Shown here: piece after piece, positions 12,484 to 24,200 of the stretch
Numbering within the stretch: position 1 is the first letter of the stretch
Layout of the letters: every line of letters starts with the position of its first letter
Assembly: GCF_019578655.1 (NCBI RefSeq)
Contig: NC_063263.1
Location: 5,652,001-5,716,000, forward strand
Reading direction: 5' to 3'
Source: Ricinus communis
Lineage: Eukaryota > Streptophyta > Magnoliopsida > Malpighiales > Euphorbiaceae
Length of the DNA stretch: 64,000 nucleotides
The notes under the pieces: generated by a model
Told to the model about the DNA's origin: nothing
Seen by the model: only the letters and a program-made list of their open reading frames with translations
Databases searched by the model: none
Made by a program: the position numbers and the translations under genes

Positions 12484-12680
12484 ACTATTCCTTTTCTTTC
12501 ATATCAAGTGTTTTTTTTTAAGAATTAAAAAATTTAATTATCTATTATTTTTATTTATTCAATATAATAGAAGGGTAATTTAGTTTGATTTAAGTAGTTT
12601 ATTTATAATTAAGACTATTAAATATTTTCTTAGTTTAAATAAATTATCAAAAAACGACAATTAATATGAAACGGAGAGTA
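12484..12680. mobile_element. Stowaway-like MITE, copy 1
   Basis: The right end, read on the minus strand, is CTCTCCGTTTCATATTAATT, close to the familiar plant Stowaway terminus CTCCCTCCGTTTCA, and is followed by TA. The left end CTATTCCTTTTCTTTCATAT is a weaker match to the same terminus. The element is about 195 bp, very AT-rich and non-coding, as expected for a Tc1/mariner-derived MITE. A second, inverted copy lies at about 14420-14660. Confidence 0.65.
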
Positions 12681-12765
12681 TTATACTGCTCAAATAAGAA
12701 TAACGTTATTGTAATTAAACAAATAAAAAAATTACAATCAAAATGAAAACTGAGTAGAAATTCAT

Positions 12766-13113
12766 TCATGTAATCCTTTGTGATGTTGTCCCAATTGACA
12801 GAAATACTGAAAGGGGAAACACTGGAAAGGCAGAGTTCTCGAAATTGATTGATGTAAGTGCATGAGCTTCTCATGTTCAGAGTTTTTCCAACCTTCAAAT
12901 GAGTGGTTTTCAAGGACCAGTTTTGCAGCAAAATTAGACCCCAATAATGTTATAAGGCCATGTATGGATTGGGTGTGCCTCACAGAGTGTAAAGGTTGCG
13001 GTCCCAAAATTACCAAAAAGATTATTAATTGCAGGGAAGGAAATGCTCCCAGTAGTCTTTGTTATCTGTGTTTCCATACCCAAGGAATGCCCTCAAATTG
13101 TGACACCAAATAA
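12766..13113. other. Unassigned mixed-composition segment
   Basis: This is a patch of normal base composition inside very AT-rich DNA. Frames of 80-95 codons are open on both strands and none shows a domain I recognise. A possible splice acceptor (ATTGCAG) is at about 13029. It may be a gene fragment or a low-copy relic. I assign no function. Confidence 0.3.
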
Positions 13114-13609
13114 GAGTGGTCCTTGGAATGAAATAAAATTAAAATCTCATATAATATATGTAAAAGGTTTTAAAATAAAAATAAAAATAAAACTAATAAA
13201 ACAAAATAAAATAAAAGTTCAAAACTCTAATAGAATAAAACTACAAAGTTTTCAAGAGGGTTAATAATGGATTTTACCTCTAATGTACAAAGAAAGGTCT
13301 ATCCCTTTTATGCAAGAATGATAAACACATGAATTGGTTTTTGAAGATAGGTTAAAGTTCTCACTTCTGTCTAATGCAACTCCTCCATTATTTACTTGGT
13401 GTTCCATTCATGGGTTTTTCTTTTTCTCTAATTGGTAAATTTTGTGGTTATTTTTCTTTTCATCACTTTATTTTGACTTTATATTTTTCACCCATAACAT
13501 GAGATGAACTTCAACCATTCAAGAATAATCATTGACAAAATATAATATGCAACAAAATCACACTTAGAAATTATGTGGTAAGTCAAATGTGATTGCTAAA
13601 AATAAAAAT

Positions 13610-14185
13610 TTGAAAGTTAGTAAAAAATCTAAATAAAATTTAAAAAATTATCATGTGATTTGATGCTTTTTCACTTGAGAAGTAGATATATTTTTATATT
13701 AAATGAATATTAGATGCTTTATTTTTTTAATTTTTTTAAGTATATATTTTATATTTATTATTTTTATATAATTTTATATGTATTTAACATAAACCATTGC
13801 TAAAGTATAATTTTATAAGCATGTAACATCTAAAAATGCATTATAGAATTTATAAATATATTAAAATTTTATTTAAAAATTATTTTTAAATTTAATTAAA
13901 ATTAAAAGATATATATATTTTAATAATTTATTATTATTATAAATTATATAATCGGATGTTAAATTATTTAAAAATACTTTGTTATTAGAAATTTTTATTT
14001 TTATTAATATTTACAATCTAAAAAATAAAAAAAATATTAAATATACCTATAAAATACTTAAAAAATAAAATACAAGCCACTCATTTAATACAAAAGATAT
14101 ATTTATTCTTTAGATATAAAAGCGTCAAACCACAACATACTTTTATGAACTTTATTCTAAAATTTTTATCTTAAATTTAATAATA
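13610..14185. mobile_element. AT-rich inverted-repeat MITE, family A copy 1
   Basis: The left arm contains TATCATGTGATTTGATGCTT and the right arm, read on the other strand, GTATGTTGTGGTTTGACGCT. Further matches run outward (AAATAAAATTTAAAAAA against GAATAAAGTTCATAAAA) and inward for over 100 bases. The length is about 560 bp with no coding capacity. A second member is at 27270-27835. Exact ends and target duplication could not be fixed. Confidence 0.65.
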
Positions 14186-14419
14186 TAGCTTTTAAAGGTT
14201 TTACGCGTTTTCATGTTGATTTTATTAAATTTTTATTGATTCGTAATTATTTTCTTTTAATAATCATTACAACTAATTTACAATGTCATCTTCTTATTAT
14301 AAAATCATAAAAATTATTACTAAAAAATATTTTTAAAAATAAAAATATATTTATTTTAAAATTTTGAAATACTTTAATAAAATAATCTAAAAATATAAAA
14401 TAGAAAATATAATTATATT

Positions 14420-14660
14420 TTCTATTTTATAATGACCATCGCTTTTTAATAGTCCATTTAGATTAAATAATATTTAATAGTCTTAATTATAAAAATTAAT
14501 TAAATTAAACTAAATTATTTTTATAAATATTAAAAAATTATTACATCTATTCTAACATAAATTTAAAATAAAATATTAATATTATGTAAAAAATATCTAA
14601 AAATCACAAAAAATTAAAATTCATTTATTTGAAAAAATCAAAATAGAGGAAGTAATAATA
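14420..14660. mobile_element. Stowaway-like MITE, copy 2 (inverted)
   Basis: Its interior matches copy 1 in reverse: both contain TTATAATTAAGACTATTAAA. The right end, read on the minus strand, is CTTCCTCTATTTTGATTTTT, again of the CTCCCTCCG type, next to TA. The left end has decayed. It is non-coding and AT-rich. Confidence 0.55.
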
Positions 14661-14865
14661 GAAGGAATAGAGACAAGGACACCGACAATATACCTATCTA
14701 TTAGAAAGAAAGAAAGAAAGAAAGGGAAGAAAAACATCATAAAAAGTATCAAAAAACGGGACCCCGCAACGAGGACATGAAAATAAGGGTCCGTGTGAAA
14801 ACTGCGATATAACTGATATGTCAGGTGAGGTGTTACAATTTGATGGGTAGTTAGTTGTGGCATTC

Positions 14866-14882
14866 CACGTGTACTTCACGTG
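14866..14882. promoter_or_regulatory. Paired G-boxes
   Basis: Two perfect CACGTG hexamers lie at 14866-14871 and 14877-14882, eleven bases start to start, about one helical turn. G-boxes bind plant bZIP and bHLH factors, and pairs are typical of ABA- or light-responsive promoters. No gene was found within several kilobases downstream on either strand, so activity is unproven. Confidence 0.45.
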
Positions 14883-14932
14883 ATCAGTGGTAGTGACTAG
14901 TGTTTTCTGTCTAAATTCCGTCTCAAACTGCA

Positions 14933-15978
14933 ATTCTCATATGTTACATCATATGATGTCGACAAGTATTGTTGATGAGTCAATATCATGTTTCTGTTTT
15001 TTTTCTTAATTATGTTTTTTGGCCTTTGCCGTCGTCCACTTTGCTTCTTTGTGCTTTCTTAAATACATAGTCAGCAACAAATAAGGATTTTTAATTAGTA
15101 TATTACCCTTAATGGGTAATCTGTAGGACCAGGGATTTTATATACTTTTTGGAGTTTGAGTCCAAAGATCAGATGTTAATCATGTTAGCCCCTTGTTTTT
15201 ATTTTTTCATATATTACACATTTTGTTTTATCAATAGTAAGAGATTTAGCTTTCCTTTTTTGCTCCATCATCCTTTTGAATGGATGGAAGCTTGTTGGGC
15301 CTATTAAAACCATTTAATTTATTTTTATATTTTTATTTTTATTATATAATAATATAAATTAAATTAATATTTTTTTAGTATTATTAGTACTTTCTCTGAC
15401 AAAACTAAAAAAGGTAAAGATTAAGATTTTCAGAGAAAAAATAGGGCCTTCTGTGAAATTTCTTGTTTTCTTTGTCCATTCTTCCTTGTACTTGCAAGGA
15501 TGAAGGAGAGCGTGTCGACCCTGGCTATCTATGTTTCTCTTTTCTCAAAGTCAGAAAAATCAGGGTTCCTTTCAAACTATTGTGTTCTCATGTAAAAGAC
15601 ATATTCGTGCAATTGTTATATTTTGGGGTGAGGTCTATCTAGCATCGTCGACCTCGAACAGATAACACGTGCGGACTACTATTTAAAAAAAAAAACGCAG
15701 CCTCAATTTTTGACTTAAATGGCTAATTAAAATAAAAAAAAATTGAAAGTTCAGACCATGATTTCTTATTACAGTAAAAATTCATTTAAAATAAAAGAAC
15801 GACACTACACTACTGTCGAAAGGTCAGCTTTCTTCCATAATCTCTTGAAAAACTAATAGACTCTTCTTCTTCTTCTTCTTCTTTTTCTTCCACATTGTTT
15901 AAATAAAACTTCCAAAAGCTCTAGTAATGAACTTTGATGAACCTATTATTTCGACATGTACAAAATATTTGATAAATC
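14933..15978. other. Intergenic DNA, no gene seen
   Basis: AT-rich DNA of moderate complexity with a CTT run near 15862-15890. A further CACGTG is at about 15668, near a sequence that weakly mirrors 18950-18990 on the other strand and might be a decayed end of the element containing the pseudogene that follows. Confidence 0.4.
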
Positions 15979-15982
15979 TCAA

Positions 15983-16325
15983 GTGATAATTTAATGAACC
16001 TGCAATTTAAAGATAATGAACATGTTTGTTATAACCTATTAGTAATGAATATGTTGTTTCAATATGTTAAAACATTTGATGAACCTCAAGTGATAATTTG
16101 ATGAACATGCAAGTTTAAGATAATGAACTTGTTTATTATAACCTATGAATAATGAACCCTAAATGATAATTTGATGAACCTGCAGTTTGAAGATAATGAA
16201 CTTGTTTATTATAACCTATGAATAATGAATATGTTGTTTCCACATGTTAAAATATTAGTGAACCTCAAACAGTAATTTGATGAACCTTCAGTTTGAAGAT
16301 GAACCTGTTTATTATAACCTATAAA
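15983..16325. repeat. Imperfect tandem repeat with ATGAACCT motif
   Basis: Four imperfect units begin GATAATTTGATGAACCTGCA or a variant and continue with GATAATGAACTTGTTTATTA and TAACCTATGAATAATGAA. The full unit is about 105 bases; the second unit is shortened to about 75 and the last is incomplete. The array sits just before the decayed reading frame at 16474, and the same ATGAACCT/AGGTTCAT word recurs downstream of it, as subterminal repeats of DNA transposons do. Confidence 0.75.
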
Positions 16326-16473
16326 TACATATTTGCTTTTATGCATATATAGCATATTCATTAGTTAAGACTACAAATTCATTTGTTAATCATATAAGGT
16401 TCATTATTAATAAAATTCATTTATCGAATTTATTAGTTCTTATTGCTAATAATTATTATTTTGCAGGATAAAT

Positions 16474-18200
16474 ATGGATAGTAAAAACATCTCAGAAAAA
16501 AAAATTCCGCAAAAAGAATCCAAAAGGGCAGATAAGAGGACTGGAATTGAGGAATCTGATAATGACAGCACACATCTGGTTTGTTCAACATGATCAAGAG
16601 ACTGTCACCGAAGCAACGTCAAGCAATTGAAGACATTGGCTTTGACAGCCTTTTGAAATTAATGCTATGTGAATGTCAAGAACAGTTAAGTAGATACATT
16701 GTTGAGAATTTCAATTTTTATATAAGTACTTTAGTTTCATAGAAAGAAGAATTTAAGCTGGGTGTAGTTTCTATATTGGATATTCCTCATGGTCTTAAAG
16801 TTATTATAAAAGCTAAAGGGGATAATAGTAGCAATGAAAATAATTAGTTACTAAAAGAATGGAGGAAAAGATGGGTTGTAAATTCTGGTAGTCTTATAAC
16901 AAGAAGTATGATTGATGAAATAGTGAATAGAGGAGATCACAGTGATGAATTGAAGAGAGATTTTGCTGTTTTTTGTTGTCTCTACTATGCTGAAGGGCCA
17001 CCAAGGTAGAAAATGCAACTACAAGATTCTATTTTCTCTAATCAATGTCAATGAAATTAAGGAGTTCAATTAGTGTCATTACATAATAAAAGCCTGGTAC
17101 AATCTGTTCAAGACTTGAAAACGAAACTGATGATTTTTTTACTGGACCTCTCACATTCTTTTTAGTAATTGTACTTTACATCTGTTTGTGATTTCATTAG
17201 TTAATAAATGCATGTTTATTAGTTTATACATATAGGTTCATTATACATATAGGTTCATTAATTTATACATATTGGTTCATTAGGTAATACATATGTGTAC
17301 AATTACTATATATATATATATATATGTTCATTAAGTTAATTACTAATTTGTTTTCAAAGCTTTCTTACCTAGACAGAGTTGCTTTCAAAGTAAGAGATGA
17401 TCACAGTAGAAAGTTTCCAACACTCTCTTCCTAGACTGCTCAAAGTGTTAAGAAGAGAGTCAAAGAAGAACTCCAAACAGGTGTATTTGGAAAAGAAAAA
17501 GTTGTAAACATAATCAAGAATGTCAAAGATGATGAAAAGCAAGCAGAAGAAAGTGAAGATGATGTAAACCAAAGAGCTAAAATTCCTAAATCTACAAATA
17601 TCAAGAAGGTAAATTTATTTTGTATAATTTTTCATAGTACTTAGGTTCATATAATCTACACTACATGTTCATTAAATTATGTATCTATATTCATTACTAT
17701 AAATGAATAAGGTTTTATGTCTATAGAAGTATGTGGAAAAAGTACCTATTGTTCTAAAGAAAATGGTTGAAGCGGTGGTTGAATTTGGAGAAGTAATGGC
17801 AGAGATATGAAGAGTGCATAAAAGGAGGGGAATATTGAAGAAAATATCACTTTCGTATCTAAAATGTTCAACAACATTTCAAGCTCACAGGGAGAGGAAG
17901 AACTAATACTGATATTGAAAAACATGATGAAAATGATGATGACTTTTTCAATGATCCAAGTTTCCTTGATACAGTTGCGGAACTTGAAAAAGCAATCAGT
18001 AAGATACAGAAACACTTTGTAGCAAAAGGTAATAATGCTTATTCATTCTCTTTGGGCTTCACTCCTGAAGAAAAAAATGAAAATGGTTAACAAGAGAAAG
18101 AAACTGATATAGCTACAGAAGTTGATGTTGCTGTAGCTGAACAGGCTCAATAAGTTTTTCTTGAACTTAAAACACCAGTTGTTGAAGTTAGAGGCAATCC
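16474..18200 (+). pseudogene. Decayed transposon-type gene (Ulp1-associated ORF family)
   Basis: Several plus-strand blocks read as one broken protein. The first, from 16584, gives IKRLSPKQRQAIEDIGFDSL followed by LKLMLCECQEQL and, after two stops, LKRDFAVFCCLYYAEGPP. A second (17375-17610) is lysine- and glutamate-rich with TAQSVKKRVKEELQTGVFGK. A third (about 17945-18090) contains FLDTVAELEKAISKIQKHF and SFSLGFTPEEK. This order resembles the N-terminal part of the large plant family of MULE- or CACTA-borne proteins that end in a Ulp1-like cysteine protease domain; the protease part is not visible here. Possible introns (for example GTAAAT after 17609) separate the blocks. In-frame stops near 16570, 16740 and 16846 show it is dead. 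The family assignment is from memory of its sequence style and is tentative. Confidence 0.5.
17215..17285. repeat. Short tandem repeat TATACATATAGGTTCATTA
   Basis: About three units of a 19-22 base word ending GGTTCATTA, followed by a TA run. It uses the same TTCATTA core as the array at 15983-16325, in opposite orientation, and lies between two blocks of the pseudogene. Confidence 0.7.
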
Positions 18201-18204
18201 CGTA

Positions 18205-19084
18205 AATAAGCAAAGTGAAATTTTTTTTTTATAAGTATCTTACATAAATCTAATTTTTTTCTTTTATATTTAAAGAAATATCAATAAGTATTACATAAAT
18301 GCAATTTTAGATGAGAAGGTTTATGAAAATATTGTATTAATTCTGTAGGTTTATTATTTAACTCTTATATATTCATTAAAATCATTTTACAGGTTCATCA
18401 TTTTATCTCTAACATGATTAGTAATATTTTATGGTGTTTAAAAATAAGATGTAGATTCATTTAACAATAACTATTGGTTCACTGGTTTCTAAACATAATG
18501 AATATGTTCCTTTTCGATAATGGAACTGAATTATGAGCATTATGAATATGTAGTTTCTAGACAATAATTATAATATTCTTTTAACAATTTGTATTTATAT
18601 TTTTCAATTTAAACAACCAACAAATATATTATTACCTGTATTTAAAGATGAATCCATATTTATAGTTGAACATTTAGATGCACTAATATTTTTTTGATTT
18701 AAAATTTTTAGATTTTTATTTATTTAATCTTCTATCTCTAACAACAATTCTTCAATAAAAAAAATGAGAATTTTCAAATCTATCAATGAAAAGAAAAGAC
18801 GAAAGAAACAAAAAAACGAAAAATAATAGAATTATGAACCAGAGAATGAAGATTTGAATTATCGATAATAGAGAATGATGAAGACAAAATAGAACCAAAC
18901 AACGAAAAAACATATAAATCAGCAAAAACAAAGTAGGGCGTTATTATAGAAAAAATACCATCTCACACGTGCCATTTAAAATCGGCCACATCATTTAAAT
19001 AAAATAGCATCGGTTTGGTTATCGGATACACAATGTACAATGTACTCGGGTCCATGACATAATTTGCCATATTTGTGTGTATAG
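18205..19084. other. AT-rich 3' part of the decayed element
   Basis: There is no open frame. The words AGGTTCATC, GATTCATT, GGTTCACTGG and ATAATGAATATG continue up to about 18560, so the element containing the pseudogene probably extends at least to there. Confidence 0.45.
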
Positions 19085-19095
19085 TTTTCAATTTT

Positions 19096-19859
19096 GAGTA
19101 ACTACTATTTTCTCCCTATAATTTTTCATATTATACTAATTACCCTATAACATTTAAGAAATATATTTTTTCATCCTTTTATTTTGTAATTTTATACTAA
19201 AAATTTATTCTATCAAAATTTTCATTAAACAACCATTAACTAGATTTGGTTTATGCTATTTGTCCTTTGATCTTTGGTGTAATATACAAATTACCCCTTA
19301 TAGTTTATTTATAATACTAAAAATTCCTTGTTCAATTTTTATGCAAAAATCAATTTTACCGTTTGTATAAAAATAGTTAACTACTGTTCTTTAATTACTC
19401 TATTTTTAACATAATTAAATAAAATTTAAATATCTTAAAAGTATTTATATTAATTAAAATATTAAAATTTCATATAATTTAACTTTAAATTGTTAAAATA
19501 AAATATATATTATTTTTATTATTAATTTTATTAGAATAGAATTGTAACTTTGATAAGTCTGAGAATCAAATTAAATTTTTTTACCAATTTAATTTTTTAA
19601 TTTTATTAACTTTTAAAATGCAAAAAAAATTATGCTCAATAAATAAAATATAGGGAACAATATATATATTACAAAAAGAATCAGGAGGGAAATAGCATAA
19701 AACCAAACCTAATTAATGATTTCCTAACGAAAATTTTGACAAAATGAATTTTTAGTAAAAAATTATAAAATAAAAGAATAAAAGGAAATTATATTTTTCA
19801 AATGTTAAAAGATAACTAGTATAATATGAAAAAACAAAGGGGGCAAATAGTAATTACCC
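19096..19859. mobile_element. 764-bp foldback DNA element with 11-bp target duplication
   Basis: The left end is GAGTAACTACTATTTTCTCC and the right end, read on the other strand, GGGTAATTACTATTTGCCCC. The arms stay alignable for about 240 bases each (for example TTTTTCATATTATACTA in both), leaving a loop of about 270 bases. The element is bounded by the perfect 11-bp direct repeat TTTTCAATTTT at 19085-19095 and 19860-19870. Long inverted repeats and a 9-11 bp duplication point to a Mutator-like (MULE) MITE. There is no coding capacity. Confidence 0.88.
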
Positions 19860-19870
19860 TTTTCAATTTT

Positions 19871-21212
19871 TAATGGAAGTAAGAAGGTTACAATTGGACA
19901 TTGGAAAAACTAAAGAACCAAGTAGTAAGAAAGAAAACTTTCCTAAGGAAGCAGAGAAAACATCAGAATTCAAGTTGTAAGTTTTAGCTTTAAGTTTCCA
20001 TCAGCATTGGAATGGAGGATTAGAGACAGAGATGATGCGATGGGGGAGAACAAGAATGGAAAACATGCGGGGCATGTTTTTCTGAAATAAGAAAAATAAG
20101 AATCAATTGATGAGATACTGTCGGACTCTTTTGAACGTTTTTAATCTTTAGATAACTTTCAAAGAATCGAATCATATTAGTAACATCAGGAACCACATCT
20201 GATATTATATTTCAGATATATTTTACGCAGTAGGTTGCACATTGCATTCACGACAGCAACTTGACGCTGACATTTAATAAATAATAAGGGCAGTTGGGAT
20301 TTGGCTCATTTGCTAAACAAGGAAAGGATATTTAAAATTACAAGCATGACAAGCTGCATCATTTGTCAAATTATAATGTCTACATACCACACCAATGTGG
20401 ATGTCATCTTAGTCAGTCACTAGCTGTATCCCAAAGGAGGAAGAAGAACAGAACCATCAACATTTCATTACCAGATCATTCAAGTTTGTATGTAATTTTT
20501 ATATCTTCAGAACTTTGAGAGGTGAGGAGAGGAGAGTGAGGAAAAAAGGTTTGGCATAAGAAGCAGAGATGAAAAATTTTATAGAGACCTTGAAGAAGCT
20601 TTGACATAATAAATGGCAGAAAACAGAGGCAAGCACTTGCAGGGTTCAGCTAAAAGTTTTCTACCTGGTTTATACATATCATAGATCATCTATTAGGATA
20701 AAAAAGCTACGACGACCTAAGAAAATTTAACCTCTTTAACCTTTATAATTGTCTTACTATGTCAATGTGTGTGTTTTGGTGGTGGTATTGAATGCTTGAG
20801 CACAAAATTTAGATTTGTTTTCTTTTACTCATGATTAACAACTATCTGAGAGCATTCAAGTTATAAAATCATATCCTACAGAGAGATTAGAAAGAAGAAC
20901 TACCTCCTGTATAGTAAAGGCTTAATAGGGTTTCTAACCAAACAAATTATTCCACAGGGTGAATAATTGCATAATCAACTAAATTTTACTTTGCCAATGA
21001 TGTGAACCTAATTGAGCAAATATTCTTCTTCATATTTTTCATTAGGATTCCAGTAACTAAAATTAAAAAAAAAAAAAAAAAACAAAACTGAACATTTTAT
21101 AATATATACACAATAACATAAATAGGGAAATACATGCGCCAACGTACAAAAAAATATTGAACTATCAAGTGCCTGTACATGTACCTCATTTTTTTACTAT
21201 GAAAAGCACATT
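19871..21212. other. Region downstream of the BRCT gene
   Basis: No gene is recognised. The stretch nearest 21212 should hold the 3' UTR of the minus-strand BRCT gene. A 19-base A run is near 21064-21082. Composition from 20000 to 20700 is closer to transcribed DNA than the surroundings, but I find no conserved protein. Confidence 0.5.
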
Positions 21213-24200
21213 TCAAATCTCTTGACTCCAATCCAAGGAAATTGCAGATTCTGGTGAATTAATTTTCGGAGCATCGTCTTTTTCTTTAAAAGGAAGAAGC
21301 TTACCAAAATGTAAGCTCCTAGCTATCCAGCTAGCTGGCTGCAGAAAATTACCAATTTTATATTATAATGTAAGCAAGCTCTAATTGCCTATCTTAACAT
21401 GCAAGCATAATAGTTGGCCACTTTGGAAGCCTCAATTAATTTCTAATTGGTCCACAGCTCCAATTTTCAAAGAACAAAAAGAAAGGAAGAAATGACAGAG
21501 AAAAATAACTGACCATCATGGGTAGTTTCCTCTCTAAGGCGCAGTGTCTCAAGTGTCGTGAAGCTGTACTCTCATCCTCAGCGATAATAGCTCCCACAGA
21601 AATCTTTTCAGTATCAAGACTTTGAAATAACCTTTGGAGGGTTTTGAAAACCTGTCCACCTCCATGCTGAGCAGCCCAAACAAAGAAAAAGAGATTCAGT
21701 CAGAACGCAACCGAACATATGAAAAATGTGACAGAGCAAGAGGCAGGAGGTAAATCAGCATTCTAGAATGTTTGTCTAAAAGTAGCAGATCGGCAAGCCA
21801 ATGATAGACAGTGATCTAGTTTATGCACCACTATGCATTTAGTTTATCTCTTAGCAGAGCATAAATAAGGGAGTATTCAGCATTCCCTATGAATTGGAAT
21901 GCCTCTGAACTTCTAGATTTATAATATATGCTTTTATCATTTGAGACCACATTCTAAATCCCATGGGATCTACACAAACAATCAGAAATGGCCCAAGAAG
22001 TCAATGTCTAAAGAGGGGATAAGAAAGCCTTCAAATTTATTGGAGGATATAAATTGACATAAAATTAGGATAATCTTTTACCTTGATTATTATTTCCAAT
22101 TTGCTGCAGAAACTATGCTTCCCATGCAGCATGATCCCTACTCTGTCAAAAATGCATCTAGGAGCGTCATGATAACCTAGCTTTCCAAATCTTGTATATT
22201 GTTGACCTACCTGATTTGATATAATCATGTATCTGAAAAGATCAACCATGATTTAGTAAGCCATAGAAGATAAAACTCTTTTAAAAACTCTTTTAAGTAC
22301 TCCTTCCTCAATATTTTTACATATCCATGATTTCATCTCCCTAATTTTCTTTTCACTCCTTTCTTAATGCCTCGAATAAATCGATAAATGGCCTAACCCA
22401 TCTTAAAGATGTAATTGCACAAAGAGCACTGATCAAGTAAACCCAAACTAAATTAATCTAACATATAACTCATTTTGCTACATCCCTACATTTTAATTAT
22501 AATATCAGAAGCACTAAAAGAATAGCTCCAATACTTGTTCAAAACCAAAGATTCACCATTTATACAGCAGCCAAATATTGTGCAATATAGGATTTTGATA
22601 AGCATAACTTACTTGTCAGGAGGTATAGCAGAACCTGCTGCAACTGAGTCAGCAAGCCACTTTACTTTCAGAATGAGGGTATTCACTGCACAGCCATACA
22701 AGAACTTGGTAGTTTGCAGCTGGAGAAAAGAATATCAACAGTTACGAATAAATAACTGTAATAATTAATTAGAAGTAAATGCCTTACGGAGTAGCAATCA
22801 TATAATGAATAAATAACTGTAATTATTAATCAGAAATAAATGCCTTGCAGTGAAGCAATCATATAAGCTGAATAAAGGTGGCATATTTAACAGATACAGC
22901 ATGAGATAAGGAAAAGACACAGTGCAGCAAGAAGAATAACCAATTTCCTAGAAACAAATTCAAATTTTAGATTGAGGAAGTGCTTAAATAGGTTGATGAT
23001 TAAGAATGCTAGGTCTTGGTCATAGATTAAATCACCATAATTTTCTTCTCAAAGAACTGATGATAATCAACTTTAAGGGTGTTTTCAGAAGCTACCACAT
23101 TCTGCTTTAGGATTAGATGAAACAGGCATGCAGCTGAGCTCAAAGCTTCAGTTAAACCAACCTTCTTTGAGCAAATAACAATAGGAAGCCGCTGGAAGTT
23201 AGATCTTGCTTTTCTCGTAGTCCTAATATTTGAAGGTGGAGATGGTACATCTAAGAGGACCAGTCCACCATATTCTTGTATTAGTCCAGCAATTTCTCTT
23301 TTCTTTCGACTAGAAAATCCAGTTAGCAAGAACTGTAGACCATGGAATATTAATCTCTTCATATCATTTACGAGATCTTTGAAACAATTCTTCATATCTT
23401 GATTCTGAGAATCGGAACAGGGCTTGGAATATTTTGACCTTTTATTAGCTGTAACTGCAGAAGCTAAAAACAGTAAAAAAAAATAATAATAATAAGTTTC
23501 TAAGTTGAAGAAGGTAAAGAAATTGGTATGTTAGACAATGTGTAGGGCAATCTTACAATTCCTTTGTGAAGTTTGTGTCTTTGGGGCGTCCTTATTCTGC
23601 TGCAGCCCAACTTCAGCCTCTAAGAGACAAACTCGCTTTCTAACCAAATTTGCCGTCTTATGGGGATTTTCTAATTTAGAGTCTATTTTTTGAAGATTTT
23701 TTCTCTGAAGCGCCTTATTTACAGTTCCTTGTGCAAAAATCCGTTCAGGAGTTTTTTCTCCAGCTAAGTTTCTAAGAAGTTCAGAAGGCTGTAAATGGCA
23801 GCGTGTTTTTCGGTTTAGAACAAGTGGAGACCTCCTTTGCTTTGAAGGCTGCTCAGGCCCATCTTTTGCAGGTTCATCATGATCTGATAGTGGACTCCTG
23901 AGAATATTTACATCCTCATTTTGCCCATGATCTCTTCCAACAGAAAAATGAAACTCAGACCTGAGAGGCACAAACAATTTAGAATTCATCTGATCAGAAA
24001 AACTCTTTGATGAAATCAATTCCCCAACGTACTCTGATGAGTGATTTTGGTTGAGTTGCTGCTCCGACAAAGTTGCTTCATGTTTTGGCAACAATTTGCT
24101 GTAGGTCTTAAGTGAGGCCAGATGCCTTCGAACTGGGACCTCAAAATATTCACCATATGTTTTGGGCACAGCTTCCCTACCCGCATAGGGGGGTTCAACA

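Noticed and set aside
15640..18995. Terminal inverted repeats around the decayed transposon gene, based on CACGTG-containing ends
   Set aside because: Only short patches match, mainly a common hexamer and A/T runs. No target duplication was found.
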